A DNA stretch of 64,000 nt from Rhodocollybia butyracea. Taxonomy: Eukaryota; Basidiomycota; Agaricomycetes; Agaricales; Omphalotaceae. The notes below the pieces were generated by a model, which searched no databases, had not been told where the DNA came from, and saw only the letters and a list, made by a program, of their open reading frames with translations. The stretch is taken from assembly GCA_015501585.1 (NCBI GenBank), contig JADNRY010000009.1, positions 496,001 to 560,000 of the forward strand, written 5' to 3'. The first letter of the stretch is position 1; every line of letters starts with the position of its first letter. The position numbers and the translations under genes are program-made. Shown piece after piece: positions 47,104 to 59,100 of the stretch.

Positions 47104-47279
47104 GGATGTCGCTGCAGAAGTTAAGAGAAGTTAAGGCAAGTGTCCTCATGATTTGCAACCCTGTTCCTCACCTTCGTTATCAGTGATCACCACCTCGGTC
47201 CACAATCTGATCAATTTAAAGCCTGATTTGTCGCTGAGGAAGGAACCGGCGTGTCGTCGAAATCACTCGTCCAACCCCG
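47104..47279. other. Short intergenic stretch
   Basis: Promoter side of the kinase-like gene. Nothing distinctive. Confidence 0.3.
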
Positions 47280-47440
47280 ACATTAAGGATAGCTTTACTG
47301 GAAAGTGAGCCGATCCCTCTAGGAGCCCTCTGAATGTACTGGTACGGAAGAAGTAATTTCTGGAAGAAAGATAATTTATTTTGATAGCATTAATAAAGCG
47401 GCTGCGCTGCTACAAGTTGGACTGGATCTCTCTGTATACT
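47280..47440 (-). pseudogene. Repeated family relic H (exon 1 fragment)
   Basis: Plus-strand text AAGGATAGCTTTACTGGAAAGTGAGCCGATCC matches the antisense of family exon 1 (10018-10055 in copy B), with an 8-base insertion (GGAGCCCT) and then the TGAATGTACTGG part. Only the region around the FRGxGSLSGKA block remains; there are no downstream exons. Confidence 0.6.
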
Positions 47441-47613
47441 AGCAGAGTAGAACGATGATATACGCGAGAAAATGTTAAGTCGCCCACATGGTAAGTAGAT
47501 CAATTTCAGTTAAGTACTTCAAGGTCCTTCTATTCTCGGATTAAAGTCTCTATCGGATTTTACATTTGTACCTATTTTTTGGCTTACAACTGTCTCCATA
47601 TTATTGGATCCAG

Positions 47614-49398
47614 CTAGATTATCCATAAATAAGCATCTTCCCTCTCAATCTGCTCTGATAATTCATCAACCCAAGCCTGAAGGCGAAGTGAAGGGAACAC
47701 TTCTCTTGAGTAGGGATGTTGAAAAAACACCCTCCAGGCAAATGAAAGAACCTCAGCTCGATATACAGCATCGGCGTGATCAGTAGCATCCATTCCAAAC
47801 AACAGCCAACGTTGCCACGGCTCGCCGTCCAAAGACTCAACAAATTTAGTAGCAGAATTTAACAACCCTTCAATATCTGCTCGTATCAGCACTTGATGGA
47901 GGATCGTACTCCTTCTGGCACTGCTGGTAAGCCGATGGATCAAATGAACAGCAGCATTTTGTCTCAAATGGCAACCATCTGGGCAGCAAAACTGGTAAAA
48001 TGGAGCCGCAACAGGTGTATCTAGCCTATGCATGAGATGTTCAGTTTGATCCAGGCTCAATGAGGTGGTAAGGGTGTACATACAATAGAACTGACGTGAC
48101 TCGTTGAATAATCAGTGAAAAGACATCTTGTGCGTGGTCCAGTGGAGTTTGATCAAAGTACATTCGTAAACCCCAGCCTACAACCTCATCTTGGATAGCA
48201 AGACAATGAAGGGATCGTAGAGCTCTAAAGCAGATTTCATTTGGGAGCATAGCAGAACTGTATGAATTTGAGTGTAAGCCTCAAATTAGTGGTAGTAGTA
48301 GTAATTATATGAAGTACTTACCCAGAAAACTCGACAAGATCTATCAACAAGTCAAACAGAAAATCACTCGTAAATGATCTCTCCCAGTCCATCAGCATGT
48401 CAAAAGCAGAGCTGATTCGCCATTGAATCCCTCTAAGTCCAACGAGCCGCCATGTCTCGCGACGCTGGGAACATCTGTCAGTCTCCATTTTTCCAAACGA
48501 CAACATGGGACTGAGGGACCATAGACCATGAATTGGGTAACGCTCCAGGTGCTCATAGGATGAATGGTCGGAGCATGCTTCCAGCAAGTAGGAACTACAA
48601 GCAGCAAAGAGGCCTGAGGTCCGAATGAAGGCTCTTTTATTAGCAGTAGCCATGGGGTCTCGAAAATCAGAGACATATAGATGGAGCAGTAGATCATGGA
48701 CACCAGCACTCAAGATTTCCGGAAATGCTTGAGAGCGAGAAGAGTTAAGCATAGAGAGGAAGTCAATGAGGGGTGCCAGGGAGTGTCCCTCCCCCTTAGA
48801 AATGTGTTTCTGATATTCAAGGACCACCGGATCCTGGAGGTACAAGGGCCTTCAAGAGTCTCATTTAGCAGTATGAGGATTAAATTGATTGAATACTGTA
48901 AAACCTTATAGGATCCATCCTGGATGTGACATCGCGAACTATAAGGCAAAGTTCAACCACTGGCCAGTTAGATAGAACTTCGACAAGCTTTTTGCCGGAT
49001 CGGGAACCAATTTGGGCTACGAGCATCTGCAATGCACGAATTCGAATGAACTCGGAGTATAATTCCGGCCTATTATTTCGTGAGCATCAGGAAGATTTCA
49101 AAAGAAGAAGTCTTGACCTCGATAACTCCAAAAGATCCATATACATTTCAGTCAGTCCCGGAAACTTAGCGCCAGCATGATGAGGAAAACGTGCCGCTAT
49201 AGTGGAGAGTCGTCGAAATATTATGACTTGTTCAATGCCTTTGAGTGTCAGTTTACCGAAATTGCGAAGAGCTTTTCCGGAAAGTGAGCCAAGCCCCCTG
49301 AATGTCGCAGAAGAAACGGTAGAAGTGGAATAATTCTCGGAAGAGTCAACTGATAGCGTTGACGGAGTAGCAGTAGGAGGCACCAAATTTCTCTGCAT
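47614..49398 (-). CDS. Repeated family copy D, the only fully open member
   Basis: The best-preserved member. Exons 49398-49118, 49069-48905, 48849-48322, 48257-48084 and 48025-47614; introns of 48, 55, 64, 58 nt all have GT..AG ends (GTCAAG, GTTTTA, GTAAGT, GTATGT donors). The exon sum is 1560 nt, giving 519 residues. It begins MQRNLVPPTATPSTLSVDSS. Conserved blocks by approximate residue: 34-60 RGLGSLSGKALRNFGKLTLK, 78-93 FPGLTEMYMDLLELSR, 100-115 RIRALQMLVAQIGSR, 190-205 DLLLHLYVSDFRDPMA, 275-290 QWRISSAFDMLMDWE, 345-360 MYFDQTPLDHAQDVF and 380-390 FYQFCCPDG. It looks helical and cytosolic. No catalytic motif, signal peptide or membrane segment is seen. An apparent stop in exon 1 (TGA near 49093) is inside the first intron. 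Function unknown; it is not a transposase or reverse transcriptase. Confidence 0.75.
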
Positions 49399-49639
49399 CG
49401 GATGGGCTGGTCTCTTCAGACACTACGGGAAAGGAAGACAAGAAACAGCTTGAAGAACAGAATTGATCGTTGCATGAACAGCTGATTGCAGTGGTTCCTT
49501 CTTTTCCCATATTTCGACTAATTACCTTTTCCACCCTTTTCCACCAGCAAAGTTGCATCCGCAGTACATGGCATGTTGGCGCGGGACTCCGCTGTTCCTC
49601 AATACTTAGGACAGCGCCGGTTATCCCTTCCTTACTGAA
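49399..49639. other. Upstream region of copy D
   Basis: Presumed promoter region of copy D. No clear TATA box or other motif. Confidence 0.3.
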
Positions 49640-49898
49640 AGCTAAATAAGACGACATTCTACACTGCCATTCGCAGTGGCTGTAGCATTTCCGGAGGAGA
49701 ACGAGTCAACGCAGCGATGATGTTGACGGCGTAGCTGAACTGAGCTTTTCTGCATCGTGCCAGGCGAGAGTGAATGGAAGACAAGATAGAGAAACCATGG
49801 CGTTATGCATATAGTATAAGGAGGAAACTTAGATGTCATAGCACTAAGCTAGTCCCAAGTTGTGACAGTGCCACTTGACCAAGCGCGCTAAATCGCCA
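49640..49898 (-). pseudogene. Repeated family relic I (5' end)
   Basis: Remnant of exon 1 and upstream region on the minus strand: GCATTTCCGGAGGAGAACGAGTCAAC corresponds to family exon 1 (SVDSFSSGNA). The stretch 49680-49898 matches 50225-50430 (GAAGACAAGATAGAGAAACCATGGCGTTA against GAAGACAAGGTAGAGAAACCATGGCATTA). No further exons. Confidence 0.55.
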
Positions 49899-50120
49899 TC
49901 CGTCTCTTCTGCTAGTACTTCATTCAGAGCGCTCGGCTCACTTTCTGGAAAACTATCCTCAACATCGGGAAAAAAGCAGTCTAAGGCATTAAACAGATAA
50001 GATTTTCCTTATCATGCTGGCGATAAAATTCCCGGACTGACAAAAACGTATGTCATAGATCTTTTGGAATCTTCCAGACGCTCACAAAAACCATAAGCCA
50101 GAATTATACCCAGAGCCAAG
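49899..50120 (+). pseudogene. Repeated family relic G (exon 1), plus strand
   Basis: Decayed exon 1 and start of exon 2: CTCGGCTCACTTTCTGGAAAACTATC corresponds to GSLSGKAI, CATGCTGGCGATAAAATTCCCGG to HAGxKxPG, and AGAATTATACCCAGAGCC to RPELYPESI. Several indels; it stops there and is followed by relic J on the other strand. Confidence 0.6.
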
Positions 50121-50202
50121 AACGAGCATGAGGAAAGAGTTTACTACGGACTGTGCGGTGGCGATGCAAAGCTTACTGATACTTTTCCACTGCGTATTGG
50201 AC

Positions 50203-50430
50203 TAGGGGCCCCCCAAATGGACTGGCAGAAGAGACAGTGGCATTTTCAGAAGGACCAAATCAACTGATAACATTGACGGAGTAAATGTAGGTTGAGCTGA
50301 GTCTCTTTGCATCCTGGGAGGGAGTGTATGGAAGACAAGGTAGAGAAACCATGGCATTACAAGATGCACGGTGGAGTCCTTCAATTGTTTGTGTTTCCGT
50401 ACCAAGTGCACGCTAAATCACCATCAGCCG
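50203..50430 (-). pseudogene. Repeated family relic J (5' end)
   Basis: Minus-strand remnant of exon 1 (CAACTGATAACATTGACGGAGTAAATGTAGG antisense to the TPSTLSV region) and upstream sequence, paralogous to relic I. No downstream exons. Confidence 0.55.
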
Positions 50431-50699
50431 TGACTGCGAATGGTAATGCAAAGGGACATCGCCTCCATTGAGCATATACTCCGCCTTCACTATGCCCACC
50501 AGCGTATGGCAATCAGATAATCAGTCAAAACATGGAAAAGAAGAGGGGGAACCAATCTGTCAGATCCAAAGACAGCTAGGCTAGTCCGATCCTACCGTGA
50601 CCGAATCAATCAGCTGTTCAAACGTTACTGGGCTTGGCTCAAGTTCAAGCTCAAGCTATTCCTTGTCTTCTCTTCCTGTAGTGTCTTCAGCTTACCCGA
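50431..50699. other. Spacer in the relic cluster
   Basis: Between relic J and copy E. The 79-codon ORF beginning at 50597 runs into copy E in another frame. No independent gene. Confidence 0.3.
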
Positions 50700-51906
50700 T
50701 GCAGAGAAACTTGGTGCACCCTGCGTCAACGCTATCTCTTCCGAAAATCACTCCACTTCTACCATTTCTTCTGCGAGTACATTCAGAGGCCTCGGCTCAC
50801 TTTCTGGTAAAGCTATCCTTAAGATCGGGAAAATGACAGTCAAAGGCATTGAACAAATTATGATATATCGACGACTCTACGCTATAGCAGCACATTTTCC
50901 CCATCATGCTGGCGATAAGGTTCCTGGATTGACCGAAATGTACATAGATCTTTTGGAATTATCAAGGTGAAGATTTCTTTCCTTGGAATCTTTTAGATGC
51001 TCATAAAAACCATAGGCCAGAATTATACCCCGAGTCTGTTCGAGTTCGTGGATTGCAGATGCTCGTAGCTCAAATGGGAAAGATCATTTCCTAGTGCTGC
51101 CCTGTTTGACTTGTTAATAGATCTCTTAGAATTTTCTGGGCAAGTAAAACCCTGTTCAGACCACTGGAACTCATCCGTGCTTATATCCTTCTTACAGTTC
51201 AGATTCTTTACGGGATCCCATCTCTTTCAGAGCGTTGCGATCACTGCATCGTTTATCCATTCGTGCGGCATCGGCCACTGTCGCTACAGACAGGTTAGGG
51301 TTTGAGAATGTACTTGGACCAGACCTCACTGGAACATGCACAGGCTGTCTTTACGCGGATTATTCAACGAGTGTCAATGCTATTGTATGTATTCCTAACA
51401 TTTTTTCAACATCTTTGATTAGATTGAACTTCATGTGTAGGCTAAATAACCCAGTCGCTGATTCATTCTACAAGTTTTGCTGCCCTAACTCCACAAAAAA
51501 CTTTTGTGATTTAAGGAAAAATGCTGTCGTTCATCTCATTCAACGGTTTTCCAACAATGCCAAACAACACAATACCTTTTATCATGTACTCCTACAATCG
51601 GGTATCTCAGATTTACTCAACGTTGCTACTGAACATGTCGAAAGGTTGGATGGTGCGCTGTGGCGAAATTCGAGGTCGTCATTTGAACTGCAGTCGGCAA
51701 AGAACCCTCCTGCCGCCGGCGAAGAATTGAACTTGCAAAATGGCTCTCTGTACCGAGCCAATGTTTTATCATTGGCATGGGGAACATTTTCCATACACTA
51801 CAACTCACAAGATGATCTATGGTTTCCTTCGCTTCACGACGAAGCTTGGAGGGACGTACCACTTGAGCAAGTTGAGAGAGATCATATATATTCATGGATA
51901 ACTTAG
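50700..51906 (+). pseudogene. Repeated family copy E, internally deleted
   Basis: Plus-strand member. Exon 1 begins ATGCAGAGAAACTTGG (50700), with two small deletions near 50730-50745 that shift the frame before the conserved FRGLGSLSGKA block. Intron 1 (GTGAAG..TAG, about 50969-51023) is preserved. Exon 2 runs PELYPESVRVRGLQMLVAQM and then jumps directly to WERSFPSAALFDLLIDLLEF near 51080, so the end of exon 2, intron 2 and most of exon 3 (about 600 bases) are missing. Exon 4 and the fourth intron (GTATGT..TAG, 51385-51440) are normal, and the last exon is open to the stop at 51906 (LNNPVADSFYKFCCP to DHIYSWIT). It cannot encode the full protein. Confidence 0.75.
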
Positions 51907-52198
51907 CTAGCTACTAGCCAGAACCTAATATGTACTTGGTGGTCTGTAACGTTCAACCGTAAATCCCATGTATCTTCGTGATCGGGCTGGCTGGGGCACA
52001 ACCACCGGGAAGAAACAAGAGTGTGGATATCTTTGTATAACAGATATAAGAGCCACGAACTTTGCTTGCATTATTAACGCGCTGCAGGAGATAACGAGGG
52101 CTGAATCCAAGTGACCGTTAGGTCAGAAGTGGGTAGAACAAGAATGGTTGCGCAAGGCATCGGATGCATAGATGAACGGGTATAAACGACTTCACGTA
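51907..52198. other. Convergent 3' region
   Basis: Between copy E (plus) and the small minus-strand gene. No gene supported. Confidence 0.35.
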
Positions 52199-52775
52199 TC
52201 AACGATTAGTATTTCTGGAACCATGAACGACGGGGGGCCTTGAACTCCCAGAAGGAGTTCGCTGTCGAGGTGATGAGGACCTCGACGAAGGCGTTGATTG
52301 CAGCGATTTATGGTGTGCTGTATGTTCCCGAACTTCGTGGTACTGAGGCGGGGGGTCTATCTTCGGTGTCTCTTTAGTATGAGGATCCACAACAACGATA
52401 GTGACCACCTCCGCACGACGCATACGCGACACACAAGGTTTCCATGCACTTTTAGAAATGCTGACACTTTGTTGTGCATCGTTCATCGTGGTCATGAAAG
52501 TTATGCGCTCTTTCAATGCCTTCAGCGCTATGGCTTCTTTTTCTTCCCCGATGCTGGTACTCAGAGTACCCGAAGTATTTCTGAGTGTGGGGAACTCCTG
52601 TATGGCGAGGTCGATGGCCTCCTATTTCGCATTGACCTGTCAGATAGAGGTCAGACGAAGCGAAGAAACAACTGACATCGTAATCCATCGGAGGCTTGAC
52701 ATATACTAACTTGTCTTGGTGACGATAGATAATGACCTCTGGAGGGGGCGGGATAGGGCGGCTGTAGGATGCCAT
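52199..52775 (-). CDS. Small conserved-looking protein of unknown function
   Basis: 173-residue protein. Exons 52775-52677 and 52621-52199; a 55-nt intron GTCAGT..TAG joins MASYSRPIPPPPEVIIYRHQ, KLVYVKPPMDYD to EAIDLAIQEFPTLRN in frame. The N-terminal 90 residues look like a compact alpha/beta unit (IIYRHQDKLVYVKPP, DYDEAIDLAIQEFPTLRN), followed by an Ile/Val strand AEVVTIVVVDPHTKETP and a Ser/Pro/Arg-rich basic tail (SSRSSSPRQRTPSGSSRPP). The first part is reminiscent of ubiquitin-like or PB1-type folds, but I cannot assign a family. No signal peptide or membrane segment. The splice join removes an in-frame stop, which supports the model. Confidence 0.65.
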
Positions 52776-53949
52776 TATTAGACTAAATAACCTCGATTAC
52801 TGGTGGAGGGGCTTAGAAGACGCGTTGAAAATTTCAACCTTTTATGCCAATTCATAAACTAAAAATTGTAATTTTTAATGCAGTGCGGGAGGAAATTCTT
52901 TATGCACAGCCAGCAACAATTCCACACCATTTATAATGGGCATCGAGGCTTGGGCGCGGCGTTGACGCGCTCGATGTGTACTGACCCGTGGTCATTCATA
53001 ACCTATTTTTGAAGTCATAACTTATCGCTGAACCCGGCACAACTTTGGGACAACGGGTAAGGCAGAGTCAATCATCCCCGAGTCCTCGTCATATTCACTG
53101 TAATCAACGTTGTTTGTGTCGTTCGCGCTCGAGACTTCAAATCGTGTAAAAGGCAAACCTTGCGCATGTATCATAGGTAAGGCAGCTGTGTAAGTCTGTG
53201 CCTGATTTGAGTCACTTACACGACGGAGGAGTGCTGTTGTACGCTTTTAGGTTAGCATACAATTGGATCCGATATGGTGTGCATGAAACGCTGCGGATTT
53301 GCTCGAACAAGCGCCCGACTACAGCAATCGACAAGTCAAGAGTGATTTGCTTCTTCCTGTACTTGAATCAAGGTATTCATTCAAAAAACTTTAAAATTTG
53401 AGACTTCACTCACACCACTAGGTCTTTGCGTTTTTCACTGGTAAACTGACAGAGCGGTTCATTCAAGTATCTAAGTATCCCTAGTCGTCGGAGCACGACA
53501 CAATTATTCATTCCCTTTTTCAATGGGTTTCAAGTCACCAAGTTGACACTATGGCCACTTTGACTCGAAACAATGGCCTCGTTTCGTGATTCCAGACGTA
53601 TGCATTTCCGTCTGAGAGCGACAATTGCAGCATGACGAATAAGAGGTATAAATCAGACTATCACTAGTGGCGAAACTATTATTGTCGGTCCCGCCAAAAC
53701 AGCTTCAGATGACATACCGACATTGGCGGTGGCTCGGAGACTTCCCCGAGCTACATAAGACGAAGATCCTACAATAGGACTTCTTGCGAAGGTCAAGTTG
53801 CCGGAAAAAAGTCGACAAAACCTTGGGAAATACTCACGTTGGGCGACAGGTGTATTGTGAGCCTTCTGAAATCTTGATGCTCGTAAGATCGCCAGCCATG
53901 TCCATTTTCAACAGAATGCAACAGATGTAGATCGACAGCGTTCTTTTCA
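52776..53949. other. Intergenic, no supported gene
   Basis: 1.2 kb with AT-rich segments. A 67-codon ORF at 53198-53401 has no supporting feature. Possibly flank of the degraded gene that follows. Confidence 0.35.
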
Positions 53950-54640
53950 CCATGCTATCAGCACTGGATTCTAAAGGTCATGTTGATAGTGCCAATTGGC
54001 GGGTAGTTGGTGGGTGCCGACCTCCTTGAATGAGTTGATAAATATCAGAGGCTGGGAAGTGGACAAAGACACATCGATTCTTTGAGATGATCATTGGCAC
54101 TGGATCATTTAAATTTTCATCATCCTGAATGGTGTTGGCTCTGTTGTGTGTACTCCAATTCAACAGCTATAACGCGTGTAAGAAGTGGCACAACGGCGAG
54201 GTCATATCCAAAACCTATAATTGCCTTTGGGTGCTCCATATCTTGAGGTAAGCAAAGAGGTCAGATGTGACGAGCCGAAATACACCTAATCTTGTTGTCG
54301 AAATCCTCAGGCTCGGGCATGCCATATATGAGCCCATAACCATCTGGGTGGCGAGTCTCGGAAGACCCCTTGACAAGGAAGCTCAAACGGTTATAAGCAT
54401 GGTAAACGATCATCCAATGACTTGATGTAGGCCAACTGAACGACCATGCTGTGAGCGGGAATAAACGGTTTAGAAGAGATTTCCACTGCAGGGCGGCCAG
54501 TCTTTACGCGTACGTTGAGCAACACCCAAAAAACAGTCCTTGTATGCCAGTCTTGTCCGTGTCTATGATTTGGCGCTTGCTGAGACCAAAGCTCGCTTTC
54601 TACTAGGTATTTGTACGGCGGCTCAGCCTGTTGGCTTTTG
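53950..54640 (-). pseudogene. Degraded gene of unknown function
   Basis: Minus-strand stretches with coding character but in different frames. From high to low coordinate: EPPYKYLVESELWSQQAP and VFWVLLNVRVKTGRPAVEIS to IPAHSMV (54630-54450); after a one-base shift WPTSSHWMIVYHAYNRLSFL and PDGYGLIYGMPEPEDFDN; then MEHPKAIIGFGYDLAVVPLL after a candidate intron; then VPMIISKNRCVFVHFPASD with IYQLIQ near 54040. At least two frame changes are not explained by GT..AG introns. I do not recognise the family. Either a pseudogene or a gene with indels in the assembly. Confidence 0.35.
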
Positions 54641-54969
54641 GTGACGTGTTGCCAAGTTGGGGTCCAAGCGCCGACTGTAACAGGAAGCGCGCGCTAGGCC
54701 GCCAAAAGCATTCTTTTGCTGCTCAATTTTCCTGCTTCCATTCGCCCGCTCGCTTGTACTATTTGATGTCGTACCCACTCATTATTACTGGTCGTTTTCT
54801 CTGAAATTACTTGCAGCTTGAATTTTGAAGGTGAACTGAATGAGTCAACCTCATGAGCATTGACCTCATGATCAATTATAGATCGATTGTTACTGTAGAA
54901 CTGTATTAATCTTTTCACTGACGTGGACCAACTGGTACTTAGACTTGGCTTAGACTCTGAGAAATCAAA
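54641..54969. other. Promoter region of the asteroid-like gene
   Basis: 330 bp upstream of the ATG at 54970. Nothing recognisable; a minus-strand ORF of 127 codons (54694-55077) overlaps the first exon and is probably spurious. Confidence 0.35.
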
Positions 54970-57808
54970 ATGGGGGTCCACGGTACGTGCCAACGAAAAA
55001 ACAGGATTCACCCTATCGTACTGACTAACGCAAGATAGGCCTGACGACTTTTCTTCGGGAAAACAGGAAGTTATCAAAAACTATCCTTTTACCTTTACAT
55101 CCGCAGGAAAACCCGGTGCATTTTGTGGTAGATGGATGGTCGTAAGCTTGTCAACGATTATTCCTGGAGCTCTGTATTTACGAGATTGTCTTGCAGATTC
55201 ATATTCGAGCTTTTCAACAAGTCTTCCTTGCCCTGGGTATACGGTGGAGAGTATCCTGACTTTACACGCCTCATAACTGTTGTAACTCGGGCATGGCTAA
55301 GTGTTGGCATGAAGTTATCATTTGTATTCGATGGTACGTTCCCCAAGCGCAAGATACATGTTCAAAAGTAACACCGAATCAGGCCCTGCACCAGAACTCA
55401 AATTTCGGACCTTGATCTCGCGAATGACCAAAAGCCACATTGAAACCAGCCTGTTGTTCTTTCGAACATCACAGGTATCCCGTTCGACTCCTCGATTTCT
55501 CAATGAGTCTCGAATTCTCCCCCCTTTATCCTATCCAGTCGCTATCCACACTTTACTCGAACTACAAGCCTCCGAGGAGGATATTGATATTCACTTCGCA
55601 GACGAAGAAGGCGATCCGTATGCTGTAGAACTGGCAGGAAGACTCGGTGCATATGTGATCGCGAATGACTCGGACTATGCCATTTTGAATTCGGACGGCT
55701 ATTTGGGATTTATTCCATTGGATAGTATGGTCTGGCATGTGCCTGCACAGGAGGAACATGTGGAACCGGATGACGAATGGGTCCAGTTCAGTGCAAAAAA
55801 GAAGCCTCCTAGAAATCCTAACCTCGGTCGAGGAGTTATTCCTCCTGTTAACGCCAATACATCCGATCTCACGCTGTCCTTCACTGTGCACAGTCCTGAC
55901 GCTCTCGCTTCCTATCTCGACATTCCTATAACACTTCTTCCTCTCATGGGCGCTTTGGTTGGGAACGATTTCTCTTCCAGTTCTCAATCAAACGTGGGGA
56001 AGCAGGTTCAACACATTTTTTTCGAGCACCGCATGTCTTCCTCCTCACGAATCACCCGAGTCGCCTCGACATTGCAGTCCGTTATCTCCCACACACTCAT
56101 TCCGCAGAAAAAGAAGAAGGCCAAACATCATGTTGGGAGCGTCATGGATCTCATTTCCAAAACAGTCCAGGAACTCCTTATCCGGCCTATAGATTCATTT
56201 GGGTCTGGGGAGTTAGAAGAAATCATCGATAGCGTTGTGAATTCGACACTGCAGTATGCAATACCGAAATCTGACTCGGATGCCATCGATGGTTTATGGC
56301 CGTCACCGCTCTGCGCGCTGCACGAACCTGATTCATGCCCAATGGTTGTGGCCTTCTCGCGAAACATCGCCGCGAGGGCTGAAGCTAAGGAACAGCAGGC
56401 CGCCGAGTCAGAAGATGACTCGAACTCACTACCCGATGAAGCGCTGGACTGGCTTGCAAAACAAGAAATTGAGGTCCGGAATGTATTGGTACAAACATAT
56501 AGAGAAGGGAAGCTCTCACCAAATATTCTCAATTGTATCAACTCTGGATCACTCTGGCCTCGGTTGTTCCTTGAAAATCCAGATGTGGAGACGACGTCAA
56601 AGATAACACGCACAATCCGTCAGTGGTACTGTGCAATTTTAGATGATGCGGTTGGACTCCCTGCTATTATAGAGGAACCTGAGCCAGAAGATGCGGGTGC
56701 CATGACTCCGGCGGCGGACGACAATGAAGAAGAAGAAGAAGACGAGGATGAGCTCGTCGATGTTGTGGAATCGGACTCGGACGAGGAAGGTGCAGATGTC
56801 CTTGCCCCTTTGAAAGGTGCCTTACGTCGTCTGCATGAACCCGAAAGCGATGAAGAAGCCACCTCCACTTCCCTTTCCGAAAGTCTCACCGTCTCTCCTG
56901 TTAAAAGCAAGACCGTCACGGAATATATTCGCCGCGGTACGCGCGTAGTAGATGAAGATGTTGTTGTACCTCCATTATCGGAACTCTTGAACGGCATTGC
57001 TTCAATGATACCCAAATCACTTCAAAGCGCCACCTCGAATAAGCATACTCCTTCTCATAATAATCATAATCCCCTTCGTCGTAATACACCTATTCCATTT
57101 CTTCTCCAATCGCCTGACGAGCGTCTAACAGTGATGCTCTGCGCACTACATTCTTCTTTTTCCCCCGAATCTAGTATATCCCAACTCATCGTCAAACTCA
57201 AATCCCTCCCTCCTGTCCAATTACACGCTGCCTTGGCTTTTCGATGGCTTCTTCGTTATCTCCGTGACCGAGCACTGGAGAATCCGAATTACAAGGATAT
57301 TCAAACGTCGAAGTGGACAAGGAAAGAGGCTCAATGTTTTCTCGCGTCGTTTGCTTGGGATCCATCGAATAAAAACACCGCCGATCAGAGCCAAAATCTA
57401 GGGTACCCACCTATCTTCGACCGTAATGTCCAACTCTCAATCCAAGCCATCCAATGCCTCGATAGTGTTCACCAGTTGGCCGAGGTCATGCTTCTATGTG
57501 ATCATGTGTCTTCGTCTGCACACCTTTTTTCGGGGAGGAAGTTTCATGCATATCTTACGGGTAGCTGTCCTCTACCTGATCCCGACTTCGATTCTGACAG
57601 CAATGTAATACCCCGTGAACTCTGGGAGGCGTGTTTGTATGGCTTAGAAGATGCGTTTGGGGAGGAACGCACTAAGAAGTCCAAAAAAAAGAGCAAAGCT
57701 GAAGCTACGACAGGAACTCGAAGTTCAATAACGCCTTCCTCGGTGTCGAAAAACTCTGGCAAAGGCAAAGGCGGATTGTTTCATTTGCTGGGGGACGTTG
57801 AGGCTTGA
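54970..57808 (+). CDS. Asteroid-like PIN/XPG-type nuclease domain protein
   Basis: 892-residue protein of the asteroid family, which has a flap-endonuclease-like PIN fold. Exons 54970-54982, 55039-55141, 55197-55333 and 55383-57808; the first intron cuts after only 13 bases, and the sum is divisible by three. N-terminal XPG-like part: MGVHGLTTFLRENRKL, VHFVVDGWSFIFELFN, GMKLSFVFDG. The internal part is IDIHFADEEGDPYAVELAGR with LGAYVIANDSDYAIL, which supplies the acidic metal-binding residues, and YLGFIPLDSMVWHVP. Helical sequence and two acidic/disordered stretches follow (DDNEEEEEDEDELVDVVESD), then a C-terminal basic tail (TKKSKKKSKAEATTG). Acidic residues expected for metal binding are present, so nuclease activity is possible, though asteroid family members are poorly characterised. 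Without the third intron the frame would end at VQK. Confidence 0.85.
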
Positions 57809-58975
57809 GCACCACATCTCCTGTGAGTGCTGGGATTCGTTTATATTTATCTAAGTATGCTTGGATATCTATATAGCTGATTGTTGTAAATGTAGATGTG
57901 TATCTTAATTCATCTCTTCCCGTTGTAGCGTAGTGGCGATGTATATGTGGACATTTGCGTATGAATGCGTTCACAAGGATGTTTAATCCAAATTTCCTGG
58001 ATGGCTGGTATGTAATCGAGTGGTGGCTCGAGCACGTCCTTCTCCAGTAATGAGATTGAATTAGGAGTACTTAAGTTCCATCCAAGTTATGGTGACCCTT
58101 GTTCAGAGATCCATTGTTCCAATAATTTAGCAACTGGAGTTTTTTCCTTGATGAGTTGAAGAAAGCCGTTCGTCCTCAAGAGTTGTGTCATATGTTCCTA
58201 TCGATGAGGATATTTAGGTCTGCAGGCAACCTTTGAGCAACCTTTGAGCCTCTTGAGTCAAAGGGTCAGTAAATTAAAGAAACGAGATGCATATAGATAC
58301 TTTTACAATATCACACAACTCGGAGGACAAGCGAGAGAATCGTGAGATAATAATTCTGTCACCTTACTCGAGGCTATTCTAGAAAAAAAAACTTTCAATC
58401 CGAGTCCGAAGAACATTTATTTTCGCTATCTTCGGATTTTCACCGCCGTAAAGACCGGATCGGAAGTTAGGTTACTACGTTATGGCTAAGAAATTCTTTA
58501 GTACGGGGGTTTGGTCAGGGAAGGTCAGGGATCCAAAAGGGATCTCCTGGGTCCGACTGACTTCCCTACTATTGGTAGTCAACATTTAATCTGTGGCATA
58601 CCATCCACTTGTCCAAAGCCAGTGCCACCAGCGGGGAATGTATCACCCACTGTCATCTCTGTTTTGTCGACTTCAACCGGGCTGTCGGACGAAATCTCTC
58701 TCATACTTATAATTCCTAGATTTCCCCGAGCTGCTCCTTCACTCTACCCATTATTTTAACGCTGAATTACTCAACAGATCAGCCACCCGGCGGGTAGCCT
58801 TATTGCTTGGTCTGGTTGTAAATTAAACTCTCGTGTTCGTAGGATCAACTACTCTCCAGAACTCTCGCGATGAAAGTTGATGACTTGAGAAGATATTGTA
58901 AGTGATCCATCCACGCCGATGTAACAGTTTGGGGGTTTTTGTGATTGTATGGAAGAAACTCCGAGTCCGAAGAGG
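57809..58975. other. Intergenic, no supported gene
   Basis: 1.2 kb. An 82-codon ORF at 58511-58759 (ICGIPSTCPKPVPPAGNVSP) has a coding-like ring but no signal peptide, start context or splice-linked extension, so it is left uncalled. Direct repeats CAACCTTTGAG occur twice near 58228. Confidence 0.35.
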
Positions 58976-58983
58976 TATATAAA
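58976..58983 (+). promoter_or_regulatory. TATA box of the small secreted protein gene
   Basis: TATATAAA, 118 bases before the ATG at 59101. Confidence 0.5.
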
Positions 58984-59100
58984 GTCAGTAAAAGCAGCAG
59001 CGTTAGTACCATCGAAGCATTGGTACCAAGTATCTGCTTACCGTCTTACTAGGCTTTTTTTACCTTCACATCGTCGGCGCTTGTGCAGAATTATTGAAAT

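Noticed and set aside
49088..49096. TGA in copy D after the LELSRSRLLLLKSS reading
   Set aside because: Also inside the first intron (49117-49070); splicing gives LELSR followed by PELYSE in frame.
55562..57015. Minus-strand ORFs of 130-160 codons under the asteroid-like gene
   Set aside because: Antisense shadows of a long coding exon, with Ser/Arg-rich composition typical of such shadows.
58511..58759. 82-codon ORF as a secreted protein
   Set aside because: No signal peptide, no splice-linked extension and no cysteine pattern.
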